Below are positions 8,922 to 19,400 of a stretch of DNA of 64,000 nt, piece by piece. The notes beneath the pieces were generated by a model. It did no database searches. It was given only the letters and a program-made list of their open reading frames with translations, and was not told the origin of the DNA. The position numbers and the translations under genes are program-made. Numbering within the stretch: the stretch's first letter is position 1; each line of letters begins with the position of its first letter. Source of the DNA: CAIXSC01 sp046349915 (GTDB lineage Bacteria; Planctomycetota; Planctomycetia; Pirellulales; Pirellulaceae); contig JAXMBL010000009.1 of the NCBI GenBank assembly GCA_046349915.1, positions 248,001-312,000 of the forward strand, written 5' to 3'.

Positions 8922-9136
8922 ATTTTTTGAGGCAATTCCCCGGCGCGGGTTAGGCGCCCTTCTCGGCAAGGTTCGAGCTTTCTTGGTTCGAGTCGCGGTG
9001 TTACATTGGGAACCGTTGATTCATTCCAAGCAGTAAGCACAGTATCCTGAGCAGAACTCGCCGGAGAGTCGTCGCGGGACTCCCCGCGTCTGAACGGAAG
9101 TTCCGATTCACTCTGTGGTTGCGGAGTTGCCATTTC

Positions 9137-9931
9137 ATGATTGATCTGCGGGGACATTCGGCGCTGGTCACGGGTTCGACCAAAGGCGTAGGACGGTCGA
9201 TCGCCGAAGCGTTTGCTCGCGCGGGCGCTAACGTCCTTATCCATGGTCGCGAGCGAACGGCCGAAGTCGAGAAGCTGCTGACGAAGTGTCGCGAGTCGGG
9301 CGTGCAAGCCGAGTTTGTCACGGGGGATCTGTCGTCCGAGACGATTCCCGCCGTCGATGCCTTGTTCGACCAAGCCTTCGGCGTCTTTCCCGAACTCAAC
9401 ATTCTGGTCAACAACGCGGGGACCTACATCGACAAACCTTATTTGGAGATGGACTGGGGAACCTACGAGCACACAATGCTTTTGAATGTCGCGGCCCCCT
9501 ACTTTCTGACTCAGCGGTTCGCTCGTCGTTGGGTGGAAAAGAAAGTGGCGGGTCGAGTGCTGATGATTGGCTCGATCAACGGACGACTCGCCGAACCCAC
9601 GCACACCTGTTACGACTCGTCCAAAGGTGCCATCGAGATGATGGTCAAGTCGCTCTGCGTGACGCTCGCTCCCCTGGGCATCCGCGTCAATGGGCTCGCG
9701 CCAGGGCTGGTTCGTACGCCTCTCACTTCCATCATCGATCGCGACCCTCGCTTCGAGCGCTGGATGAATCTCCATACGCCGAACGGGCAAGTACCGCATT
9801 CGGACGTGTGCGGCGCCGGCGCCGTTTACTTGTGCAGCGACGACGCGTGGCACGTTCACGGCCAAATGTTGTTGGTCGATGGCGGCATGAGTGCTTGGCA
9901 ACAACCCGACATGCCGGAAGAGTGGAAGTGA
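9137..9931 (+). CDS. SDR family oxidoreductase
   Basis: NAD(P)-dependent short-chain dehydrogenase/reductase of 264 residues. The Rossmann glycine motif TGSTKGVG (about residues 13-20), the NNAGT structural motif, the catalytic Ser in IGSINGR and the Tyr-Lys pair YDSSK are all present. The C-terminus ends in the usual LLVDGGMSAW segment. The length is standard for the classical family. I chose 9137 because the SDR fold begins at LRGHSALVTGS; 9119 would add six residues. Substrate cannot be assigned. Downstream, five 7-nt tandem units separate it from the next gene on the same strand. Confidence 0.93.
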   Translation: MIDLRGHSALVTGSTKGVGRSIAEAFARAGANVLIHGRERTAEVEKLLTKCRESGVQAEFVTGDLSSETIPAVDALFDQAFGVFPELNILVNNAGTYIDKPYLEMDWGTYEHTMLLNVAAPYFLTQRFARRWVEKKVAGRVLMIGSINGRLAEPTHTCYDSSKGAIEMMVKSLCVTLAPLGIRVNGLAPGLVRTPLTSIIDRDPRFERWMNLHTPNGQVPHSDVCGAGAVYLCSDDAWHVHGQMLLVDGGMSAWQQPDMPEEWK

Positions 9932-9936
9932 GAATG

Positions 9937-9971
9937 GTGAAGAGTGAAGGGTGAAGGGTGAAGACTGAAGG
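9937..9971 (+). repeat. Five tandem 7-nt units (GTGAAGG type)
   Basis: Units read GTGAAGA, GTGAAGG, GTGAAGG, GTGAAGA, CTGAAGG, directly after the SDR stop codon. Such a short tandem array is prone to slippage and may vary in copy number between strains. Confidence 0.85.
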
Positions 9972-10008
9972 GATTGGGAAACGAGAATACTGGATGAGGA
10001 GTTCGCAC

Positions 10009-11880
10009 ATGAGGGACGTGCAATCGCGTTACAGGTCGTCTAGTTTCCGAGCGGCCATGTTCGTCGCCTGCGCGGCGGCGCTCGGAGGGTTTGCTTGGCT
10101 GCCGCTGGGAGCCGTTCGTTCGACGACGCCTCAGCTCGTGGCCGAAGAGCTCCCCTCGGCGACTCGACCCGATATCGACCGCTCGCCGGTGCACGTCGTG
10201 CTCGCCCCCGACGAATCGTGGCTCGCCACGGCTAATCAGACTTCGGATAGCGTTTCGCTGGTGCGAGTTTCCGATGGCAAAGTGCTCGATGAAGTCAACG
10301 TCGGACGACGTCCGACCGGCTTGGCTCGCACACCGGATGGTCGCCGCTTGTTGGTCACGTCCAAGTATGCGGGCGAGCTCTCGATCATCGAGGTCGTCGA
10401 TGGTGGACTGAAGGTCGTCGACCGCTTATCGCTCGGCTTCGAGCCGCATGGGGTGGCGGTCGCGCCGCAGGGAAAGACCGCGTACGTCTCATTGACCGCG
10501 GTCGACAAGGTCGCGGAAGTCGATCTCGATTCGCTGAAAGTCGTGGCGGAGATTCCGGTCGGCCGCTGGCCGCGATATCTGGCCGTATCTCCCGACGGTA
10601 AACGGCTGGCGGTGGGTACGCCTGGCGACCGTGGACTTTCGGTGATCGACACGGCTGAACGAAAGATGCTGTATCAGGAAGAATTCCATGGGATCAACGT
10701 TGGCCACATGCAAGTGGCGAAAGACAACGTTCACGTCTACTTCCCCTGGATGGCTTACCGACACAATGCGATCACTCAAAACATGATTCGTCTCGGCTGG
10801 GTCGTGGGGAGCCGACTCGCACGCACTCGCCTTGATGGAGAGACTCGTCGCGAAGCCATGTCGCTGGACGTGCCCGGCAAGGCGGTTGCCGATCCGTTCG
10901 GCGTGGGCCTCACGCCCGACGAAAACTGGCTCGTCTCGGCCGCCAGCGGCACTCAGGAATTACTGGTCTATCGGCTCGAGGGGATTCCTCTGCGACAGTA
11001 CGCGGACCTCGACTTGATCGACCGCTCATTGACGCGGGATCAGAAGCGTTGGTGGCGAATTCCGCTCGGCGGACGCCCCATGGGCTTGCAAATCTCTAAC
11101 GATGGCAAGTTCGCCTATGTCGCTAACTATCTCGACAATTCAGTCCAAGTAGTCGACATCCATGGCCAGGAGATCGTACGACGCATTGGTCTTGGCGGCC
11201 CCGAAAAACCATCGCTTGCTCGTCGTGGCGAGGCCATCTTCTATGACGGCAAGAGAAGCTTGGATCAGTGGTACAGTTGCCACACTTGTCACTATGAAGG
11301 AGGCACCAACTCCGAGCGGATGGATACGTTCAACGATGGCACTCCCAATACGTTCAAGACGGTGTTACCGTTGTTCGATGTGCACAAGACGGCGCCGTGG
11401 ACGTGGCATGGCTGGCAGAACGATTTGCGAGATGCCATGCATGCGTCATTGACCACCACAATGCTCGGCCCCGAGCCCACCGACGAGGATGTCGAGGCGT
11501 TGGTCGCTTACTTCAGCCAACTCGAGTCGCCTCCCAATCCGTTTCGCAAGCCCGATGGCTCGATCTCCGAGGCAGCTCGACGCGGCGAACAGGTGTTCCA
11601 AAGCGCGAAGGCGAACTGCGTGCAGTGCCACACGGGCCCGTTCTTTACCGACGGAAAGATCCACGATGTTGGCTTGGGAGCGAAGACCGATCATTACAAG
11701 GGCTACAACACGCCTTCGTTGCGCGGCGTCTTCCGCAAGGTTCGACTGCTGCACGACGGGCGAGCTCGCACGCTAGAAGAAGTTCTCACCGGCGCTCACG
11801 CTCCCGAGAAAGTTGCCGGCAGCGGTAAGTTGGACGAGCGCGAATTGGCGGACTTGATCGAGTATCTCAAGACCCTGTGA
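10009..11880 (+). CDS. YVTN beta-propeller protein with di-haem c-type cytochrome domain
   Basis: Exported redox/propeller protein of 623 residues. An N-terminal hydrophobic stretch (AAMFVACAAALGGFAWLPLGAV) is a likely signal or anchor. Residues about 60-410 form a YVTN-type propeller with repeats such as LVRVSDGKVLDEVNVGRRPTG and AYVANYLDNSVQVVDIHGQ. The C-terminal ~210 residues carry two haem c sites, CHTCH (about residue 423) and CVQCH (about residue 537), in a cytochrome c peroxidase-like arrangement. The start at 10009 is supported by GAGGAG at 9996-10001, seven bases upstream; the longer frame from 9958 lacks this. The following DUF1501 gene lies about 135 nt downstream. The electron partner and substrate are unknown. 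Confidence 0.88.
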   Translation: MRDVQSRYRSSSFRAAMFVACAAALGGFAWLPLGAVRSTTPQLVAEELPSATRPDIDRSPVHVVLAPDESWLATANQTSDSVSLVRVSDGKVLDEVNVGRRPTGLARTPDGRRLLVTSKYAGELSIIEVVDGGLKVVDRLSLGFEPHGVAVAPQGKTAYVSLTAVDKVAEVDLDSLKVVAEIPVGRWPRYLAVSPDGKRLAVGTPGDRGLSVIDTAERKMLYQEEFHGINVGHMQVAKDNVHVYFPWMAYRHNAITQNMIRLGWVVGSRLARTRLDGETRREAMSLDVPGKAVADPFGVGLTPDENWLVSAASGTQELLVYRLEGIPLRQYADLDLIDRSLTRDQKRWWRIPLGGRPMGLQISNDGKFAYVANYLDNSVQVVDIHGQEIVRRIGLGGPEKPSLARRGEAIFYDGKRSLDQWYSCHTCHYEGGTNSERMDTFNDGTPNTFKTVLPLFDVHKTAPWTWHGWQNDLRDAMHASLTTTMLGPEPTDEDVEALVAYFSQLESPPNPFRKPDGSISEAARRGEQVFQSAKANCVQCHTGPFFTDGKIHDVGLGAKTDHYKGYNTPSLRGVFRKVRLLHDGRARTLEEVLTGAHAPEKVAGSGKLDERELADLIEYLKTL

Positions 11881-12014
11881 GCACTCATAAGGAAGTTCAC
11901 TTGAATTCCCTTGGCGACAGTGATTGATGTGGCGGGATTCGCAGAATTCCCGAGGCGGCGGTGAATCAAGATCGGGAATTCCTGCGAATTCCCTCCATCA
12001 GCGGACTCAACACC

Positions 12015-13454
12015 ATGCTACGACTCTTGGATCAGGGCACTCGCTTGTGCGACGGTTCGACTCGGCGCGAATGGCTGCGCATCGGCGGCGTCGGTCTTGG
12101 AGGATTGACGCTCGCGGGACTGCTGCAACAGCGAGCTCAGGCGGACTCAAAGGCTGCGAGTTCAACAACAGGGTCCGCGGCCAAGCCGAGTCGTACCAGC
12201 GGCTCATTCGGCAAAGCGAAATCGGTCATTGTTTTCGGACTGGTTGGCGGTCCACCTCAACACGAGACCTGGGACCCGAAACCGAATGCGCCCGCGGAGG
12301 TACGCGGCGAATTTGGAGTCATTCCATCGCGAACCCCTGGACTCATGGTTGGCGAATTGATGCCGAAGACGGCCGCCTGGACTCACAAGATGGCGGTCCT
12401 GCGGGCGGTGGTGACCAACGACAACGCGCATTCGTCGAGCGGTTACCAGATGTTGACGGGGGTTCCGCATGTGCCTCTCAATCAAGAGAGCGCCGTGCCG
12501 AAGGCGCCGAATGTGGCGCCAAGCATGGGGGCGATCGTCCGAGCGCTTCGTCCCGCGCCAGGTCAACTTCCCTCCTCCGTCACACTCCCAGAACATATTT
12601 GGAACGATGGAAACTTCCCGTGGCCGGGTCAAGATGCGGGAATGCTGGGAAACAAGCACAATCCTTGGCTGATTCACTGCGATCCGTCGGCCGACGACTT
12701 CGCGATTCCTGGCCTCGCGTTGCCGAAGGAATTGGATTCACAACGAGTGGCAGGTCGTCGCTCACTGCTCGATTCCCTGAACCAGCAGATCGACGAGCTG
12801 CGCCGCGGATCGTCGGTATCGGGCTACGGGATTCACGCTCAGAAGGCGCTCGACTTGCTGGGCGGCTCGAGTTCGCGCGAGGCCTTCGAAATTCGAAACG
12901 AATCGGCGGCTACTCGCGATCGCTATGGACGCAGTCGATTCGCGCAGAGCATCCTGCTGGCTCGACGTCTGGTCGAGGCGGGCGTGTCGCTGGTTCAGGT
13001 CAATTGGACTCGCATCAAGGACCAACCCAATCAAGGCGGCTGGGACACGCATGCCAAACACAACGAGTCGCTCAAGACATTGCTGATGCCGATGATGGAC
13101 CAGTGTTTTTCGGCTTTGATCGAGGATCTCGACCAACGCGGATTGCTCGACGAAACGCTGGTCGTTTGGTTCGGAGAATTTGGACGCACGCCGAAGTTCA
13201 ACGGCAATGCCGGACGCGACCATTGGGGTCGAGTTTTCTCGTTGGCGCTCGCGGGCGGCGGCATTCGCGGCGGCGTTGTGCACGGAGCGTCCGACAAGCA
13301 TGCCGCCGAACCGCTCGACGGCGTTGTCCGATCGAGTGATATCTTGGCTACGATTTTCCACTGCCTCGGTTACCATCCTGACACCGAACTGCGCGATCCG
13401 GTCGGTCGGCCGTTGCCAGTCAGTCGAGGACGAGTGATCGAGGAGATTGTGTGA
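12015..13454 (+). CDS. DUF1501 family protein (sulfatase-like, Tat-exported)
   Basis: 479 residues. The N-terminus has a twin-arginine leader (STRREWLRIGGVGLGGLTLAGLL), so Tat export is likely. DUF1501 landmarks follow: SVIVFGLVGGPPQHETWDPKPNAPAEVRGEFG, the AVVTNDNAHSSSGYQMLTG block, VQVNWTR, GGWDTHAKHN, and a C-terminal VVWFGEFGRTPKFNGNAGRDHWGRVFSLALAGGG. The family belongs to the alkaline-phosphatase/sulfatase fold; the Asp/His residues of the last block are its metal-site positions. No biochemical role has been firmly established to my knowledge. Starting at 12015 keeps the leader at the N-terminus. Its stop overlaps the start of the giant downstream gene (TGATG), so the two are probably translated together. 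Confidence 0.9.
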   Translation: MLRLLDQGTRLCDGSTRREWLRIGGVGLGGLTLAGLLQQRAQADSKAASSTTGSAAKPSRTSGSFGKAKSVIVFGLVGGPPQHETWDPKPNAPAEVRGEFGVIPSRTPGLMVGELMPKTAAWTHKMAVLRAVVTNDNAHSSSGYQMLTGVPHVPLNQESAVPKAPNVAPSMGAIVRALRPAPGQLPSSVTLPEHIWNDGNFPWPGQDAGMLGNKHNPWLIHCDPSADDFAIPGLALPKELDSQRVAGRRSLLDSLNQQIDELRRGSSVSGYGIHAQKALDLLGGSSSREAFEIRNESAATRDRYGRSRFAQSILLARRLVEAGVSLVQVNWTRIKDQPNQGGWDTHAKHNESLKTLLMPMMDQCFSALIEDLDQRGLLDETLVVWFGEFGRTPKFNGNAGRDHWGRVFSLALAGGGIRGGVVHGASDKHAAEPLDGVVRSSDILATIFHCLGYHPDTELRDPVGRPLPVSRGRVIEEIV

Positions 13455-16400
13455 TGCGCAGGCGTGGTTCGAGTCGTTTCGATCAAGTGAGCAAGACGGG
13501 GGCGCGACGTCCCTTGACACGACGCGAGAAGGCGCGAAGCCGCAAGGCGATATTCGAGCGGCTGGAATCTCGGCTGCCGCTGGCCGTGGTGACGCACACC
13601 GGCAGCATTGACCATGTGCTTGAGGTCGACACGTACTCAATCACGTTGGCCGCGGGCGAGTCGTTGGATGCTCGGCACACGGAAATGGGCGGCGGCACGG
13701 GGCCAGGTTTCTATCCCACATTGGAAATTCTGGACCCGCAAAACCAAGTGCTCGCCGCGGCGTTTGACGCGCACGCGATCGCGGTGACGGCGATTACCGC
13801 GGGCGATTATCAAGTGCGATTGACTGCTAACAATGTGTTCGGCGATGCCGTTCAGCCATACAGTCTGCGGCTTGAGACGAACGCGTTCACTGGCACTGCC
13901 GAGACGGAGCCCAATGATTCGTTGGCGACTGGTACGGCACTAGCGGGACAGGCAAGTTTCCGCGGATCGCTCGCCAACGCCGCCGATGTCGACCACTTTT
14001 CGTTCGGTGCGTCTGCGGGCGATGTTTTGGCCATCAAGTGGGCGGGACGACCCGCGGTTAATCCCGCGGTGCGGCTCTATTCATCGACAGGCACGTTACT
14101 CGCCACCGACCGATCAGGCATCGGTTTGACGGCCGTCATTTCCACCGCGGGAAGCTATCGGCTGGCCATCGCCAGCGACAATACGACGGGCGTCGTAACC
14201 GGCGCGTATTTCGGACAATTGCTGGTAGGTTCCCAGGCAGTGCTCGACGCTGAAACAGGCAACGACTTCGAATCCCCCACGCCGATCGATCTTGGTCCGC
14301 ATGTCATCCCCTCGGCCCTTCTTTCGCCCGACGCATCGTTCAACACTCGTGGTTTGACAGGTTCGTACGTCAATCGCAACCTGCGAGGCGCGGTTCAGTC
14401 GGACTGGCGACAGACTCAAACAATCTCGGGCACTCGAGTGGACCCACTTGTTCACTTTTCCACGGACGATTGGGGCAACCGATCAGCCATGGGGATCACG
14501 GGCGGAACCACCACCGACTGGAATGATTTCTCGGTCCAGTGGGATGGTTTCGTGCGAATCGTCACCCCCGGCACTCGTTTGTATACCGCCTCGGATGATG
14601 GCAGTCGTTTATGGATCGACTTGAACGGCGACGGCGTTTTCGATACGAGCGGCGCCGAGTTAGTGAACAACAACTGGGGCGCCGGTCAAGCGACAACTCT
14701 GAGTCCCGCGTCGACCCCTTTGGCGCCCGGCGACTATCGCATTCGCATGCAATACGAGGAGGGTATCGGAGGCAATCGAGCGTTTTTGATGTGGAGTGAC
14801 GCGGATCGCGCCGCCGACGCCGTACTGGTTGGACAGACGCGATCGGGCATCGGCTTGCTTTCCTCGGTGGGCGATGTCGACGTTTACACGGTCGATCTCG
14901 TGGCGACCGGCATGTATATCTTCGAGCTGGAATCGACCTCGGGCGTGTTGTCGCGGCAGGGACGTCGTCTCACGCTATACAACGAATTGGGGCAGCCGCT
15001 GGATTATTCGAACTCGGGTCGAGTCGACTCGTGGGGCTGGAACGCCCGCACCGCCGCCTCGGGCAAGCACTATCTGGTCGTCGAGGCGCTCGACAGCAAC
15101 GGGTTGGGCGGCTACGAGTTGACGGCACGGATCGATGGCGAGTTCCCACGCTACCGTGACATTCCTCTCTTCTATCAGGACTATACTGGCTACGACAAAG
15201 CGACCCTCATTCCCGAGTTCATGGCGCTGTTTGAGGCGAGCTACGATGTCTATCAAGTCGACTTGACCACTGTGAAGCCCGCGACGGGCGTCGAGAACGT
15301 CTCGTGGACGTTTACCGATGATCCCGGCTGCGGCGGTTCGCAAGGCGGCGGTTACGGCGTCCGACGTGCAAGCGGTTCGGGCAGCGGCAACTGTAATGCA
15401 AATTGGACGCGACTTGCCGATGTCTGGTACGGGCTATTCTTGCACGAGAACGGTCACGGCGTGGGACTTGGTCACGCTCGCCATCCACTCAACACGATGA
15501 GTTATGGCGGCAACTACGATTTTTTCCCCATCGGATCGCATAATTGGTTGGGCCCCCCCAGTGATGCTCGCGTTTCCGGCGAGCGGCTGTTCAATGCGCG
15601 CAGCTACATGGATTGGATTCTCGAGGCGGGAAGGATTGTCGTCGAAGAAGAAGCGAACGATAGCCTCGCGTCGGCGTTCGGCCTGCACGGTTATCTGACT
15701 CAGATGATGAGCGACGCCGATGCCAGGAATGATCAAGTGGTGGTCGCCGCGTCGATCGCGAACCCTGGCGACGTCGACTATTACTCCGTCACCGTCGCGG
15801 CGAACGACACCTTCTCCATTGATATCGACTCCGCCGAATTTCAGTATCCACTCGACTCGCTGGTGGAGATCCTCGCCAGCGATGGAACCGTTTTGGCTAC
15901 GAACGAGGGCGGACGCGACCGTGATTCGGGCTTGATGTCCGTCGATCCCAATTTGGTGCATACGTTCGCGACGGCGGGCGCTTACTACATTCGCGTCAGC
16001 AGCGAGATGGGGACGTTTGGCGATTACCGCTTGAAGTGGACGCCTCAACGGGCCTTTGATCAGGACGGCCCACGAGTAATCGCGCAGTGGCCTGATGGCG
16101 GGACCACGGTCAACGGCACTCGTCAATTGGTCTTCTGGTTGAACGATCAACTCGACCCAACCACCATCACCGCATCCAACATCGTGGTCGCAGGTCAATC
16201 GGGAGGAGTGCGTAGCGGCGTCGCTTGGTTCGATCCCATCATTTCGACTTTGACGTGGTTAGCGGACTCGGTTCTACCGCCCGATACGTATACGGTGACT
16301 CTGCGTGGCAACACTACGGGAATCAAGGATCTGCGCGGCAATCGACTCGACGGCGAAACCGACGGTTCGTTCGCTTGGCCTGAGCTATCCGGGAACGGCG

Positions 16401-19400
16401 CCGTGGGAGGCGACTTTACTTCCAGCTTTATCATCAACGCGGTCGATGCGACGCCCGCGGTCGTCAACTGGTCGACGACATGGCGACATCCGCACGATCG
16501 AACGGTGTTCGAGTTGTTCTTTAGCGACGAATTGGATGTCCGCAGCGTCTACTCGCAGCCCTTCACATTACGTGGCGCGGGAACAGACAAATCCTTCGGC
16601 ACGTCCGACGATACGTTCTCGCCCGTCGATGTGCTTTACAATCGGATCGGCGCCACCGTGAATCCGCTTTTGCGAGTCTATACACGAGGCGTGTTGGCGC
16701 CCGATAGCTATCGGCTGGAGGCCAGCTTACTCGACGCAGCCGGACACGCCGTCAATCTCTCACAAGTGTTCGCCGTCGCTGGTACGGTTCCAGCCTCTGC
16801 CCTTTTCACCTCGACGGCTCAAACTACCCCGGGACTCGTCGGCTCGTACGTAAACACCAGTTTGCGAGGCTATGGCACGCAAGACGATTGGCGAGTTTCG
16901 CAGACGATCGCGGGGACTCGTACTGATCGGCAGATCGATTTCCGCAGCAACGGATTCGGCACGCGATCGACAGTCGGCATCACGGGCGGCGCCGACGCGG
17001 ACTGGGACAACTTCTCCGTGCAGTGGGATGGGGTGATCGTCATTCCCGAGAACGGAGTCAGGCTGTTCACTCGCAGCGATGATGGCAGCCGCCTGTGGAT
17101 CGACGTGAATGGCGATGGCGCTTTCGGTTCGAGTGGATCGGAGTTCGTCAACAATAATTGGGGCGGCGTTCAAGGAGCGACCACAGGTCCCGCATCGGTT
17201 CCTCTGAACGCCGGAACGTATCGCGTCCGAGTGCAGTATGAGGAAGGCGGCGGCGGCAACAACGTTCAATTGCTGTGGGATTACGGTGGTGGACGAACCG
17301 TGATGGAGGGCATGGTTTCGAGTCCCAAAGTGGTGGGCTCGAATATCGTGCCCAACACGTCACTGGATACGATCCCGGAAAACGTCGAGATAACTTTCAG
17401 CGAACGCATTGCCACCGCCTCGCTGACGACTGACAGCTTCCGCATACGTTACTCCACCGACTCGACCTTCTACGATGGAAACGATGTATTCATTGCCGAA
17501 GCCGACGATGCGATCGCTTGGGACGCCGCGTACCGCAAAGCGATATTCACACCGGCATCGCCCTTGGCCAATGGCTATTACTTGATCGAGTTGGAAGGTG
17601 ATGCGGGCGGCATCGCGAGTCCAGGCGGTAGAGCGCTAGATGGTGAATTTCGCGACGCGAACATTGCCGGTGGTACTCCCGAGTATGGCTGGAATATCGC
17701 GCCGTCGGGCGACGGCGTGCCAGGCGGCGACTATCGAGCTCTATTCACGGTGATGACGGTTCCCGAACTGATTCTCACGCTATCGACCGACTCGATCGCT
17801 GAGAATGCGGGCGCCTCGGCCGCCACCGCCACGCTACAACGTCGTTTTTCTGATCTTTCAGAATCGCTTGTCGTCACGCTGACCAGCGATGACGCCAGCG
17901 AAGCAAGTGTCGCGGGCACAGTCACATTCGCTCCCAATCAAACGTCTCTCACATTTCCGATCGACGCCATCGACGACACCCTGCTCGATGGCGTCCAAAC
18001 TATAACGATTCGAGCGAGCGCCGCGGGATTTATCACCGGCGTCGACTCGCTGCTGGTTACCGATTTTGAGACGCTGTCGCTATCCATTAACCCCAGCTCG
18101 ATCCGTGAATCGGGCGGCACGGCGACGGCGACCGTTACGCGGAACAATACGGATCTCAGCCAACCGCTGACGGTGACGCTCGCGAGTTCCGATCTTTCGG
18201 AAGCCACGGTTCCTGTGACAGTGGTCATTCCCGCAAACGCCGCTTCCCAGACCTTCACAGTAACCGCGGTCGACGACTCGTTGCTGGACGGCAGTCAGTT
18301 CTTAACGATCTCCGCGAGCGCTCCCGGCTATGCCGCGGCAGCGACCAGTAACTTGCAAGTGACCGACGTCGAGTTGATTTCGATTTCACTGGCGGTCGCC
18401 TCGATTTCAGAACTCGGGGGAACCACTACCGCCACGGTGACCCTCGGCAACTCCGATCGTTCACTTCCCCTGACCGTTAATCTCGCGACCAACGACGCCA
18501 CCGAAGCCGCCGTTCCGGCGTCGGTTACCATTCCCGCCAACCAGGCGTCGGTCACTTTCGCGGTGACGGCTGTCGACGACACTTTGCTCGATGGATCTCA
18601 AACGGTCTCCATCACGGCTTCCGCCACTGGATACGACGCGCCGGCGAGCTCATCACTGGTCGTTACTGACCACGAGACGGTGGTCGTCACTTTGGCACAG
18701 AGTTCGATCAGCGAGTTCGGTGGGTCCACGACCGCGACGGTAAGGCGGCAGAACACCGATATAACTCAACCACTGACCGTGAGCTTGTCGAGCAGCGACA
18801 CGACCGAGGCGACAGTCCCCACGTCGGTGACGATCGCCGCCAACGAAGCCACCGTGACCTTCACGGTCAACGCGGTCGACGATAGCTTGCTCGACGGAAC
18901 TCGTTCGCTCACGATCAACGCTGCGGCCGACGGTTACATTTCCGTTCCAGCCAGTCTGCAAGTGACCGACCAGGAGATATTATCCGTTGCGATTCTTGCC
19001 GATTCGATCAGCGAAGCGGGAGGAACGACCACGGTGCGAGTGACGCGAGGCAACACGGATGTCTCGCAAGCACTAACGGTGACGCTCAACGCGTCTCCCT
19101 CGGGCCAGATCTCCGTCCCCGCAACCGTCGTCATTCCCGCCAACGTCACGGAAGCGACCTTCAACCTGACCGCGATCGACGACACGCTGCTCGACGGAGA
19201 TCAAAACGTCACGGTCTCGGCAAACGCGGCGGGTTACGTTCCCGCGAGCGACAGTGTGGTGGTGACCGACTTCGAGTCGTTATCGTTCTCGATTGCGGCG
19301 AGTGCCATCAGCGAAAATCAAGGCACGACCACAGCAACCGTGACTCGCGGCAATACTGATCGTTCTCAGCCTTTGACGGTCAGTATCGACGTGGACATTC

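Larger units (their letters stand above)
8752..9136. other. Intergenic region with two repeat copies
   Basis: About 385 nt without a gene. It holds a copy of an ~82-nt repeat (8796-8877, containing ATCCGTGGTCGACCGA and ending CCTGGCGCTGTCCAACTA) that recurs at 34658-34740. It also holds a GACGGACT palindrome at 8899-8921. The rest shows nothing recognisable apart from a probable weak ribosome-binding GGAG upstream of 9137. Confidence 0.6.
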